Origin: Candidatus Omnitrophota bacterium | Lineage (GTDB): Bacteria > Omnitrophota > Gorgyraeia > Gygaellales > Profunditerraquicolaceae | Direction: 5' to 3' | Length of the DNA: 32,027 bases | Assembly (NCBI GenBank): GCA_903852325.1 | Contig: CAINQO010000102.1 | Coordinates: forward strand, 1-32,027 | In this document: in pieces, positions 15,825 through 24,017 of the stretch | Position numbering within the stretch: the stretch's first letter is position 1 | Layout of the letters: each line of letters starts with the position of its first letter | Made by a program: the position numbers and the translations under genes | Notes under the pieces: generated by a model | Databases searched by the model: none | Told to the model about the DNA's origin: nothing | What the model saw: the letters and a program-made list of their open reading frames with translations, nothing else

Positions 15825-16827
15825 AAATTTTTTTTAACCTTTTGACGTCGTGTTTAAGGTCATCTTCCGGAAACAAGCGGTATTTGATAATATCACAGTT
15901 CCCGCAAATCCTGCCGGCATTTTTCGTCCCTTCCAGCATCCTCTGCCGGAATCTTTGAAATGCCTCCCCGTTCCAGATCCGCCGCAGGGAATCGACCCGG
16001 CAATCCCCTACGATCTGCGGATATTCGAAAGAATAACAGGGGACCACTTTGCCGTCCGGGTTAACCTGCAGCGTAAAAAAAGGCTGCGGGCAAACGCCGA
16101 CCCTGCCTACCGGCAGGCCAAACTGAGTGAGCTTTTTGCTCTTTAAAATATTCCGGTAATTGATCCCGCTGTGGATAGGCACGGCGTGCTCCACGGCCAG
16201 GGTATCGCAAAACCCCCCCAATATTCTGTAAAACTCCTTTTCTTCCTCTTTATTCTCTAAAGCGCAATCGATGATCTTAAGGTAAACCTCGGTTTTACCC
16301 CGGTTCTCATAAAAATATCTTAAGTTCCTCAGGAACCTGGCAAAATCAATATCTATTCCGCTTATTTTTTTATATCTTTCCTTGCTGATCCCCTGCAGGG
16401 AAACGACTAACCGGGAAAGCCCGGCGCCGATCAATGCTTCGCTCATCCTGGGAGTGAGCAGTAAACCATTGGTGATGATCTCTATTTTGCGGGCAATATT
16501 TTTTTTCGCGGCATACCGCACCATCCTGACGATATCTTTATGTAAAAGCGGTTCCCCGATCCCCACAAAACGCAAAACCTTTATTTTCTCCGGAAAAAGC
16601 GCCAGCTCATCGATGCATTTTTTGTATAAATCAAACCGCATGCTGATGCTTTCCGAAATAAATCCCCGCTTGCTTTTGGGGAGGGAAAAAATACAATAAC
16701 CGCACTTGAAATTGCAGGCATACACCGGGAATATCTGCACCACAAAAGGAGTAGACAAAGGCAAGGCTTTAGCCAAATTCACTCTTTTTCCTCCCGGGGC
16801 CTGGCCGCTGATATTTTTTGCTTTCAT
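15817..16827 (-). CDS. Radical SAM protein with SPASM-type C-terminus
   Basis: This 336-residue protein has the radical SAM cluster motif CNFKCGYC (Cys38, Cys42, Cys45), GIGEPLLHKDIVRMV in the GGE position and EIITNGLLL. The C-terminal part VCPQPFFTLQVNPDGKVVPC, then GDCRVDSLRRIWNG and RICGNCDI, is a SPASM-like domain with cysteines for auxiliary iron-sulfur clusters. SPASM proteins modify peptides, or in some cases sugars and other small molecules. The polysaccharide context here favours a carbohydrate-linked reaction, but no substrate can be named. It starts 2 nt after the Nudix gene and overlaps the methyltransferase by 8 nt. It is one of three radical SAM proteins within about 4.3 kb. Confidence 0.92.
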   Translation of the reverse strand: MKAKNISGQAPGGKRVNLAKALPLSTPFVVQIFPVYACNFKCGYCIFSLPKSKRGFISESISMRFDLYKKCIDELALFPEKIKVLRFVGIGEPLLHKDIVRMVRYAAKKNIARKIEIITNGLLLTPRMSEALIGAGLSRLVVSLQGISKERYKKISGIDIDFARFLRNLRYFYENRGKTEVYLKIIDCALENKEEEKEFYRILGGFCDTLAVEHAVPIHSGINYRNILKSKKLTQFGLPVGRVGVCPQPFFTLQVNPDGKVVPCYSFEYPQIVGDCRVDSLRRIWNGEAFQRFRQRMLEGTKNAGRICGNCDIIKYRLFPEDDLKHDVKRLKKIYA

Positions 16828-16829
16828 TC

Positions 16830-17330
16830 TTAAATGTATTTGCGGTAATGCTTCCTGTGATATTTAATTAAATTATCCGGGCACCCCTCGTGCCACCTAA
16901 GGAACCCGGGATCTTTTGCGCTCAATCCTTTATTTTTCGGGATGAATGTTGACGGAAGACGGCACTGATATAAAACCGAAACAAAATGGCTCCTGTTTTT
17001 CAAATCCGGATGAATGAGTTGGGTAATCGCCAGGGGCAAAGGGTCGAATTTGATTTTTGCGCCGATCTCATTTTGCGCCACCTTGTTTATCCTTTGCTCC
17101 AAAGTTTCCCGGAAACGGACGATCCCGCCGGGGATATGCCAGCCCCGGCCGCAATAAACGTCATCCCTCCAGGCTAAAAGGGTGCGCCCCCGCTCATCCT
17201 TGATCAAAAGGTCGACATTGACCAAAGGCAGCAGGCGGCTCACAAAATAAAACAACTCCAGCGGCAACCCTTTAGCGGGGTCAGGCACTTTTTTTTCCAG
17301 AAATTTTACCGCTGCGCAGATGCTCTTCAT
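16830..17330 (-). CDS. Nudix hydrolase, GDP-mannose mannosyl hydrolase (Gmm)-like
   Basis: This 166-residue protein contains a Nudix fold with a degenerate box: GGIVRFRETLEQRINKVAQNEIG. The first G and the following E are kept (G69, E75), but the central R-E is K-V and the first E of E-E is N. The same kind of departure is known in Gmm (GDP-mannose mannosyl hydrolase), which also shares GxGWxxPGG before the box; here it reads YCGRGWHIPGG. Gmm cuts GDP-mannose to GDP and mannose by attack on the sugar carbon, and ManC in this window provides GDP-mannose. The gene sits between two radical SAM genes with gaps of 2 and 7 nt. It may act on another NDP-sugar made in this operon. Confidence is good for Nudix and moderate for Gmm-like. 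Confidence 0.85.
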   Translation of the reverse strand: MKSICAAVKFLEKKVPDPAKGLPLELFYFVSRLLPLVNVDLLIKDERGRTLLAWRDDVYCGRGWHIPGGIVRFRETLEQRINKVAQNEIGAKIKFDPLPLAITQLIHPDLKNRSHFVSVLYQCRLPSTFIPKNKGLSAKDPGFLRWHEGCPDNLIKYHRKHYRKYI

Positions 17331-17337
17331 TTACAAT

Positions 17338-18987
17338 TTACTCCAGCGCAGGCAGATTGAACTGCTTTGCATAGGCTTTCCAAAACCCGGAATCCCCGAT
17401 GATTTCCAAATACTTGGATTTATACGCCCAGTATTTATCTTCCTGGCGCATCAGGCGGCAGCATTTGGCGGCAAAATAATAGGCAAAGGCGTGGTCATTT
17501 TTAACCCGGATCGTATTTTCAAATCCTTTCAGAGCGGTAGCGTAATTGCCGGAGTTCAGGTCGTTATTTCCCACAAAATTAAGCTCCAGGTTTAAGCGGT
17601 AGGCTTCTTCCTGAATATATTCGGCTTTAAAATCTTCGGTCTCGATCACCGCCCTTTTAAAATCCGCGCGCAGATAATCCCCTTTTAGATAATTTTTTTT
17701 GACGCAAATATCAAACATTTCGCTGCCGGCTAAGGGGGTAGCCACGCTGATCCTGAACCAGTTGGCGTTAAGGGTTTTTAAGAAAGCCCTCGTGTCTTCG
17801 ATGTCCTGTTTGGTTTCTCCGGGGAGCCCGATGAGGATCGCAATATCGGAAGCGATCCCCAGCTGGCGGCAGTCATCAACAACGCGTTTTACGGTGGAAA
17901 GGTCAAGCGGTTTGTGCATGATCTCCTTTAATACCCGGTTGCTCCCTGACTCCGCGGACAAAACCAGGTTCTCCACTCCGATACTTTTGAGCGCCGCAAG
18001 CATCTCCCGGTCCAGCGCGTAAAGCGCTAAAGATGACGGAAAAAAAGCGGTTAAACGCAATTCTTTCATCAACGCGATTATCGCATAAACCCTTTGCTTA
18101 TCCGCCATAAAATGGTCGTCGAAAAAAACGATCACTTCTGCCCCGTATTCCCTTTTAAGACGCTCGAGGTCCTCTTTGATCCGGTGCAGGCTGTAATAAC
18201 GCATTTGCCGGCCGTGCACGGTATGCGAATCGCAAAAACAGCAGCGGTGCGGGCAGCCCCGGGAGGTCAACATCGGCATGCTTATTTTTTTTGCCTGGGC
18301 CAGGGGGAATAAAGACAAAAGCGGATTGGAGGCATAATCCTGCGGATCAAGAAGATCAAAAGGCAAAAACGGTATGGCATCGAGATTTTCGATAAAATCA
18401 TTACAGAATGCGCCGCCGGTTTGGTATTTTTCTTTGGTCACCCAGGCCGGGTTTTCCTTTAAAAAAATATCTTTGTTTTCGGCCTGCACCAGTCCCAGCA
18501 AAGGTTTTTCCCCTTCTCCGTAACAAAGCGCATCGATCGCACCGCTGTTGCGGAATATTTCCTTGTGCATATTGGTCGCCACCCCTCCTCCGGCGGTGAG
18601 TAAAGCGCGGGGAAAAGTTATCCTGGCGGCCTCTGCCAGATCCAACAGGTTGCAGTATGAAGAACTGAATAATGCGGAAATCCCGATTATCTCCGGGGCA
18701 TAATCGAGCAATTCTTTGGCGCCCAGGTATTCGCGGTATAGATCCATAAAAGAACTATAGGTGAAATTTTCCAGCTTATTTAAGATGACGTTGAAATCGA
18801 GAAGCTTTATCCGGACCTGAGCGTTATTCTGCAGATAGGCGCTCAGGGAAAGCAGCCCCAGGGGCATGTCGCTGACCAGGCTGCCGTATTCCCCGGTTTT
18901 CTTGGCTACTTTGCGTTCATTAAAAGCCGGCCGGACAAAATTATCGAAATTTATATTCGGAGGAACAAGGAAAAGGATTTTTTCCAT
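17338..18987 (-). CDS. B12-binding-domain radical SAM protein with TPR-like tail
   Basis: This 549-residue protein has an N-terminal cobalamin-binding-type domain (LFLVPPNINFDNF to ALCYGEGEKPLLGLV, about residues 1-170) without a clear DxHxxG motif. Next comes a radical SAM domain with CPHRCCFC (Cys245, Cys249, Cys252) and the elements VIVFFDDHFM, NLVLSAESGSNRVLKEI and IAILIGLPGETKQDIEDT. The last 80 residues (GNYATALKGFENTIRVKNDH) look like a tetratricopeptide repeat pair, which may bind a partner protein. Class B-type enzymes of this layout perform methylation of unactivated carbons, ring contractions or similar chemistry. In a glycan locus it may C-methylate or rearrange a sugar or the lipid carrier. 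The start overlaps the upstream radical SAM stop by one base (TAATG). Confidence 0.92.
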   Translation of the reverse strand: MEKILFLVPPNINFDNFVRPAFNERKVAKKTGEYGSLVSDMPLGLLSLSAYLQNNAQVRIKLLDFNVILNKLENFTYSSFMDLYREYLGAKELLDYAPEIIGISALFSSSYCNLLDLAEAARITFPRALLTAGGGVATNMHKEIFRNSGAIDALCYGEGEKPLLGLVQAENKDIFLKENPAWVTKEKYQTGGAFCNDFIENLDAIPFLPFDLLDPQDYASNPLLSLFPLAQAKKISMPMLTSRGCPHRCCFCDSHTVHGRQMRYYSLHRIKEDLERLKREYGAEVIVFFDDHFMADKQRVYAIIALMKELRLTAFFPSSLALYALDREMLAALKSIGVENLVLSAESGSNRVLKEIMHKPLDLSTVKRVVDDCRQLGIASDIAILIGLPGETKQDIEDTRAFLKTLNANWFRISVATPLAGSEMFDICVKKNYLKGDYLRADFKRAVIETEDFKAEYIQEEAYRLNLELNFVGNNDLNSGNYATALKGFENTIRVKNDHAFAYYFAAKCCRLMRQEDKYWAYKSKYLEIIGDSGFWKAYAKQFNLPALE

Positions 18988-20072
18988 TAGGCTTTATGCT
19001 GAAACGGTTTCCGGGTGCGGTCCTCAGCCTTAAAAACTTCCGCGCAAGGCACCGGCAGCGGTTTATTATAAACTCTACCGGCGATATATTTATTGATAAA
19101 ATCCCTGTCCTGGGCGATCAGACAGGTATCCACCTGTTCCCCGAAATATTTGATCTTTAAACCCCGGCGGATGATCTTTTTCAAGGACTCCTTAAAAACA
19201 TTGCCGATCGAAACATGGATATAGGGGCAGGGCAGGACATCCCCGTACTGGGTGACCGAAAACATCCCTTTGACCGCGATGCAGCCCATCTCCAGGCCGT
19301 AAGCCGGGGTTAAATGCGTGAACACCTGGTGTTTCTTCTCCAGCCTTTTCATATACCGCATATCTTTTTTGTCCACCAAGCCGCTAAAATCATTCTCCCA
19401 GGCGCCGACAGGCTTAGCGTAAGTCACAAACACCCCGATCCCCTTCCCGTTGAAATATTTGAGGAAGCGGATAAATTCCCGCGAATGCAGCCTTTGTTTG
19501 GTCACCACCGTCTGGATAAAGATCTTTAAACCGGCACCCCTGGCCGCATCCACCGCTTTTATCGCCCGGGCAAAAGACCCCGGAGCCCGGCGGAAGGCAT
19601 CATGCTCAGCCGGATTCAAACTGTCCAGGCTCAACTGGATCCTGTCTACCCCGATACTTTTTAGATGCCGGGCCCTCTTTTCGTCTAAAAACCAGCCGTT
19701 CGTATCGCAATTGATATAAAACTTTTTCGGGCCGATTGCCTTGACCAGCGCGTCGAAATCTTTAAATACCAGCGGCTCACCGCCGGTGATGGTCACCCGC
19801 GCCAGCCCTAAGGCATCCGCCTGGGCAAACAACTTTTTAACATCGGCAATCGTGAAAGAGCGGGCGGCTTTTTTCCCCTGGAACCCCTTGACCGAACAAT
19901 GCCGGCAGCGGAAATTACAATTATAATTATACTGGAACTGGATGATCGCGATGCTCTCGCCGCGTTTAAATTTTTCCTCAAACTTTACGATCTTTTTATA
20001 CACGTAAGGCTTTTCGGACCTTAATTGATCGCGTCGGCTGAGCTCTTCGGATTTTAATTTTGCAGCGGCCAT
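18987..20072 (-). CDS. Radical SAM protein with four-cysteine C-terminal extension
   Basis: This 361-residue protein has the radical SAM motif CNFRCRHC (Cys52, Cys56, Cys59), TITGGEPLVFKDF, INCDTNGWFLD and RIQLSLDSLNPAEHDAFR. The C-terminal portion has cysteines in LEMGCIAVKG, GDVLPCPYIHVSIGN, VDTCLIAQ and PVPCAEVFK. This resembles the auxiliary-cluster part of SPASM or twitch proteins. The N-terminal 45 residues are charged and helical. Together with the B12 radical SAM gene that follows by a one-base overlap, it seems to belong to a multi-step radical route. The substrate is unknown. The ATG at 20072 is preceded by an AGGAAAAGAA-type ribosome-binding site in the 23-nt gap after the ThDP enzyme gene. 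Confidence 0.92.
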   Translation of the reverse strand: MAAAKLKSEELSRRDQLRSEKPYVYKKIVKFEEKFKRGESIAIIQFQYNYNCNFRCRHCSVKGFQGKKAARSFTIADVKKLFAQADALGLARVTITGGEPLVFKDFDALVKAIGPKKFYINCDTNGWFLDEKRARHLKSIGVDRIQLSLDSLNPAEHDAFRRAPGSFARAIKAVDAARGAGLKIFIQTVVTKQRLHSREFIRFLKYFNGKGIGVFVTYAKPVGAWENDFSGLVDKKDMRYMKRLEKKHQVFTHLTPAYGLEMGCIAVKGMFSVTQYGDVLPCPYIHVSIGNVFKESLKKIIRRGLKIKYFGEQVDTCLIAQDRDFINKYIAGRVYNKPLPVPCAEVFKAEDRTRKPFQHKA

Positions 20073-20095
20073 AGTTCTAAAATGTTTCTTTTCCT

Positions 20096-21883
20096 TTAAA
20101 GTCGGCGGAACATGTTTGCTTTAAATTCTTTCCTGGGCAGAGGAGGCCAAAGGTCTTCCATCGGCAGCGATACCATCCGGCCGTCCGGCATGACCCGGGA
20201 GGTGACCCGCGGCTGCGTGGCTAAATCCGGATCGACCATCACTTCGCAGAGTACCGGCCCGGAACTCTTGAGCACGGCTTTGATCTTCCCTTTCATTTCC
20301 GCCTGGTTATTGATCCTGACCGCCTTTAAACCGTAAGCCTTGGCGATTTTTTGCGTATCCGGCAGGCTCAGGCCGCTGGAGGGATCGCAGGCCACCTTCC
20401 TGCCGTTAAAATACCGGTTTTGCGTGGAGCGGATCGAAGCGTAAGCGTTATTATTTAAGACAAACAGCTTAACCGGCAGCTTATAGCGTTTCAACAGCTC
20501 GAGTTCCTGAAGATTATGCTGTAACCCGCCGTCTCCGATCAGGCAAATCACCATTTTTTTACCGCTGGCAAAACAAGCTCCGATGCTGGCCGGAAGGCCG
20601 AACCCCATTGCCCCCAAGCCGGGAGAATTAAATATCCGTTGCCCGGACTTAACCTTAAACGCCTGCAAGGTTATCTCGCTGCAGCTTCCGGAACTCCCGG
20701 GGACGATCACGTCTTTTGCGCTCAATAATTGCGATAGCGTTTCCACCAAGGCATAGGTATTCACCGGTTTTTTCTGCCGGAAATATTCCTGCGGCACCAC
20801 CGGATATTTATTTTTCCATTCCCGGCAGGTCTTCAGCCAGGCGCGGGCATCCACCTTAACCGCTTTGATCCTGGCTAAAAAAGCGCCCAGGAACTCTTCT
20901 GCGCCAAGATTAAAAGCAATATCGATTTTGGTATTTATTTTTCTGATCTCATGGATATCGATATCCACAATCGCTTTTTTAGCCCCTTTAGCGAAATTTT
21001 CATAACTAAAAGCGGATTGCCCTGAATCAAGCCTGGCGCCGATACAAATGATCAGGTCGGCATTCTGCTGGGTAAAATTCGCCCCCCTTTGCCCGACTGA
21101 TCCGGGCCGGCCGGCATACAAAGGATCATCTTCTTCCAGGATATCCGCTGCCCGCCAGGTAAGTAAGACCGGCGCTCCGATTTTAGCGGCTATCTTCTTA
21201 AAAACACCGATCCCTTCCTTGCTCCTTATTCCGTTACCGATTAAAAAAACCGGCCTGCGGGATTGATTGAGCAGATTAATGAGGCGGGTGATCTTTTGAG
21301 ATAAGTTTTTATCCCGGATGGAATGCTTGGACTGATGAAAATTTTCTAATTTCTTTTCATTGATCAACGCCCCCTGCACGTCCAAAGGGATGTCGATCCA
21401 CACCGGACCCGGCCTGCCTTCTTTAGCCAGATAAACCGCTTTATCCAGGTGAAATTTTATTGCTTGCGGATCCATTACCGTTACCGCATATTTTGTAACC
21501 GGCTTAACCAGGGAAACGATATCCACTTCCTGGGGGCCCATTTGCCTGACCCCCTTACCCTTAAGCATATCCGCTCTTTTTACCTGCCCGGAAATGATCA
21601 GTACCGGGACCGAATCGATCCAGGAAGCCGCAACCCCGGTGATCGCGTTTGTACCGCCCGGGCCGGTAGTGACTAACGCTGCCCCCAGATTACCGGTATA
21701 CTGGCTGTAAGCGTCGGCGCAAATAGCGCTGGCCTGTTCATGCAGGTTAGCGACAAAAACCAGGTTTTTATTTTTACCTAAAGAATCTACCAGGTGCATG
21801 CAGCCTCCGCCGGGAAGCATAAAAACATGTTTTATCCCCAAGCGGGAGACATACCGCATCACATAGTCGGAAAGTTTGATCAT
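20096..21883 (-). CDS. Acetolactate-synthase-like ThDP-dependent enzyme (possible YerE-type branched-sugar enzyme)
   Basis: This 595-residue protein has all three domains of the AHAS/IlvB family. The N-terminal PYR domain contains the catalytic glutamate in NLHEQASAICADAY (Glu49) and VTTGPGGTNAITGV. A central domain carries VFLIGNGIRSK and LIICIGARLDS. The C-terminal PP domain has the ThDP motif GDGG at 450-453 and NNN at 474-476. The C-terminal end PRVTSRVMPDGRMVSLPMED is unlike housekeeping AHAS. No small regulatory subunit gene is nearby. In loci with CDP-3,6-dideoxy-4-ketoglucose enzymes, an enzyme of this type (YerE) adds a two-carbon unit from pyruvate to C4 of the sugar. RfbF, RfbG and RfbH are all here, so that role is plausible but not proven. 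The start overlaps the HAD gene as ATGA. Confidence 0.88.
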   Translation of the reverse strand: MIKLSDYVMRYVSRLGIKHVFMLPGGGCMHLVDSLGKNKNLVFVANLHEQASAICADAYSQYTGNLGAALVTTGPGGTNAITGVAASWIDSVPVLIISGQVKRADMLKGKGVRQMGPQEVDIVSLVKPVTKYAVTVMDPQAIKFHLDKAVYLAKEGRPGPVWIDIPLDVQGALINEKKLENFHQSKHSIRDKNLSQKITRLINLLNQSRRPVFLIGNGIRSKEGIGVFKKIAAKIGAPVLLTWRAADILEEDDPLYAGRPGSVGQRGANFTQQNADLIICIGARLDSGQSAFSYENFAKGAKKAIVDIDIHEIRKINTKIDIAFNLGAEEFLGAFLARIKAVKVDARAWLKTCREWKNKYPVVPQEYFRQKKPVNTYALVETLSQLLSAKDVIVPGSSGSCSEITLQAFKVKSGQRIFNSPGLGAMGFGLPASIGACFASGKKMVICLIGDGGLQHNLQELELLKRYKLPVKLFVLNNNAYASIRSTQNRYFNGRKVACDPSSGLSLPDTQKIAKAYGLKAVRINNQAEMKGKIKAVLKSSGPVLCEVMVDPDLATQPRVTSRVMPDGRMVSLPMEDLWPPLPRKEFKANMFRRL

Positions 21884-22461
21884 AGTATTTTATTTATTTG
21901 CGCCAAGGTTTCTTTAACGGACAGCTTGCTTTTATTCCAGGGCTTAGCGACCAGGATCCCTTTGATCCCTTTTTCCTGTGCCTGAAGGATATTCTCCTGG
22001 CTATCTTCGATAAGCAGGTCGACTTTACCCAGCCATTCCAGGTAATCGGCTTTTGTCCGGCCGTAATCGGGGATATCCTCACCGGGGCGCGGCGAAGGCA
22101 CAAAATTAAAACTCCTGATCCATTTGCCGAAATTCCGCATTACCCATTCAGCGGAGATGTGCGCCGCCTTTGCGGGAACCGCGGTTAAAACAATATGCCG
22201 GGCTTTATCCCCGTTGGCGGAAAACCAATCCATTACCTGCGCGTCCGGGGCCAATTTAAAATAAGCCCCGGATAACCGGTAATCATCCAGGGATTTCCGG
22301 TATTCTTCCCTAGTTACGCCGATTATCTTTTCCGGGGTATTCTCGGTAATCTGCGCAAAAGCTATTTTTAATCCGGGATGCCCGGGAAGCCACTTATCCT
22401 CAAGCCAGCGGCGCATCAGGTCATTCAAGATATCGTCAACATCCCAGGCAATGGTTATCAT
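21880..22461 (-). CDS. HAD-like phosphatase (small, cytosolic)
   Basis: This protein of about 193 residues carries the HAD motifs in order: TIAWDVDDILNDL (motif I, nucleophile Asp and acid Asp), HIVLTAVPAKAA (motif II), RTKADYLEW (motif III lysine) and VDLLIEDSQENILQAQEKG (motif IV). The helical cap between motifs I and II resembles the type C (5'-nucleotidase-like) group. It probably removes a phosphate from a small sugar phosphate or nucleotide. It lies directly between the NeuB-cupin and ThDP genes, so a sugar-9-phosphate or similar intermediate is a reasonable substrate. The ORF track uses TTG at 22467; ATG at 22461 (MITIAWDVDD) fits the family better. It ends in an ATGA overlap with the ThDP gene. 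Confidence 0.85.
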   Translation of the reverse strand: MITIAWDVDDILNDLMRRWLEDKWLPGHPGLKIAFAQITENTPEKIIGVTREEYRKSLDDYRLSGAYFKLAPDAQVMDWFSANGDKARHIVLTAVPAKAAHISAEWVMRNFGKWIRSFNFVPSPRPGEDIPDYGRTKADYLEWLGKVDLLIEDSQENILQAQEKGIKGILVAKPWNKSKLSVKETLAQINKIL

Positions 22462-22477
22462 TTCCAATCAAACGGAT

Positions 22478-24007
22478 CTATTTTATCGACTCGCGCAGCC
22501 AATCAAGCCGGAAGGTCATTTCCGTCTTTCTCTCTTTATTCTTTAGTATTGTTTTATCGGCATAGAAAGAATCATCCGGGTAATGCGTCGTGGAAACCTC
22601 CTCGAAAATTACCCCTTCCCGGGAAGAAAAATCATGTTCCTTTTCGCGCTCCACGGTAAGCATGCTGCCGGCCTTAAGCAGCTTCTTCTCTTTGCCGATA
22701 GTTACCCCCAAAGTTCCGTACAGAACCTGGAAAGTTTCTTCTTTCCTGCGGTGATAATGCAGCGGATGCTTTTGCCCGGGAAGTAGGATGATCAGTTTTT
22801 TGCAATATTCCCGGTTAACGCAGTTAAGGATCGCCGCCCCCCATTGCCTGTATTTATCGATGCCGTAATGATGGCTCAACTCCAGGTCGATCTTTTCCGG
22901 TAAAGCGATCTGGCTTTTTATGATCAATTCTTTTAACTCTTTAATGATCTGCAGGACCTTTTGGCGTAAATTCCTTACTTTTAAATCTTTTAAATTAACG
23001 GCGGCCCCGGACTTTAAATTCCTGCTCACCGTATATTCCGTGTATTTAGAAAGGTCATTGGCCAGCAGCTGCCCTGCCGAGCAGGGGATGGCCAGAAAAA
23101 TATTCTCTTTGTTTAATTTTTCCCCGGGTTTTAAATCCTTTTTGGCAAATACCCCTCTTTTTAAACCCCGTAAATCGCTTTTCTCTTCGGGGGTGGCCGG
23201 ATAACGCCCCAGACAGCTGCCTTGCATCCGGTAGGTATCCCGGGCGGCCTGCAGCCATTTATCGACCTGCCCGGGCAATGAAGAATAAGCGTTAACCGGG
23301 TATTTTTTCGACTCGACCGCAACGTGCCTTTCAAAAACAGAGCCCCCCTTAGCGATAGCGACTCTTATGGAATCCGCGTTCTCCGGTTCCTCGTGTGTGG
23401 AAAACCCGACCGCGATTTCCGGGTAACGTTGTTTCAATAAATCGATCTGGTTTAAAAACAGGCGCTCTTTTTTTGTCGGATACTCTCCCACGCAATGCAT
23501 CAGGCAAAAGTTTTTATGGCGATGCTGCAAAAACGTCACCACCTGGTCGATCTGTTCCAGGGAAGCTCCGGCGCAGGAAGCGATCAGCGGCAGTTCGGTC
23601 CGGGCGATCCGCTCCAAAAGCGGCCAATCCGTAAAAGAACAGCTGCCGATCTTAAGCGCGCTAAAGCCGTGCTTTTCCGCCAGTTCCACGGAGCCCTCAT
23701 CAAAGGGGGTGCAAACCGCGAGAAACCCGGCCCGAGTAATCTCATCTTTCAACGCTTTTAATTCCCCCGGGCTTAAGCGGGTTTCCTCGAAACGCTTGAT
23801 ATACTTGATATCTTTTCTACCTTTGTAATCCGGATGGATAAAAGTATCCAGCTGCCGGTATTGCAATTTAAAAGCGAACCGGAAATTATATTTTTTGCAG
23901 ACTTTAGCAATCTCCCGGATAATGCTTTTACCGTGCCCGACATCCCCGCCGTGGTTATTCGCCAGGTCAAAAATAAATAATTTCTCAAAGATGGGCATTT
24001 TATCCAT
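22478..24007 (-). CDS. NeuB-family 3-deoxy-sugar-acid synthase fused to SAF and cupin domains
   Basis: This 509-residue protein has three parts. The NeuB aldolase domain (about residues 8-265) shows DLANNHGG, FKLQYRQLDTF (Lys47, Gln49), CTPFDEGSVEL, ALKIGSCSFTDWPLLE (Lys119), MHCVGEYPT and metal histidines in GFSTHEEP (His205) and FERHVAVE (His228). A SAF domain follows (about 285-345, GVFAKKDLKPGEKL). A C-terminal cupin holds HPLHYHRRKEETF (His417, His419, Glu424). NeuB enzymes join phosphoenolpyruvate to an aldose. Here GYSDHT is changed to GFSTHE, and the usual TG motif is SCAG, so it is a divergent branch. No CMP-sugar synthetase or 2-epimerase gene is near. The cupin may isomerise or sense the sugar. 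Product unknown. Confidence 0.87.
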   Translation of the reverse strand: MDKMPIFEKLFIFDLANNHGGDVGHGKSIIREIAKVCKKYNFRFAFKLQYRQLDTFIHPDYKGRKDIKYIKRFEETRLSPGELKALKDEITRAGFLAVCTPFDEGSVELAEKHGFSALKIGSCSFTDWPLLERIARTELPLIASCAGASLEQIDQVVTFLQHRHKNFCLMHCVGEYPTKKERLFLNQIDLLKQRYPEIAVGFSTHEEPENADSIRVAIAKGGSVFERHVAVESKKYPVNAYSSLPGQVDKWLQAARDTYRMQGSCLGRYPATPEEKSDLRGLKRGVFAKKDLKPGEKLNKENIFLAIPCSAGQLLANDLSKYTEYTVSRNLKSGAAVNLKDLKVRNLRQKVLQIIKELKELIIKSQIALPEKIDLELSHHYGIDKYRQWGAAILNCVNREYCKKLIILLPGQKHPLHYHRRKEETFQVLYGTLGVTIGKEKKLLKAGSMLTVEREKEHDFSSREGVIFEEVSTTHYPDDSFYADKTILKNKERKTEMTFRLDWLRESIK

Positions 24008-24017
24008 TAGTCCCTCA

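Noticed and set aside
15817-20072. RiPP (modified peptide) cluster
   Set aside because: I looked for a short precursor ORF near the radical SAM genes and found none; the gaps there are 23 nt or less and all neighbours are glycan genes.
20096-21883. Housekeeping acetolactate synthase (ilvB) for branched-chain amino acids
   Set aside because: No ilvN or ilvC is nearby, it is embedded in a sugar operon and its C-terminus differs; still not fully excluded.
22478-24007. Canonical sialic acid (Neu5Ac) locus
   Set aside because: There is no neuA-like or neuC-like gene, and the synthase has altered motifs and a cupin fusion.
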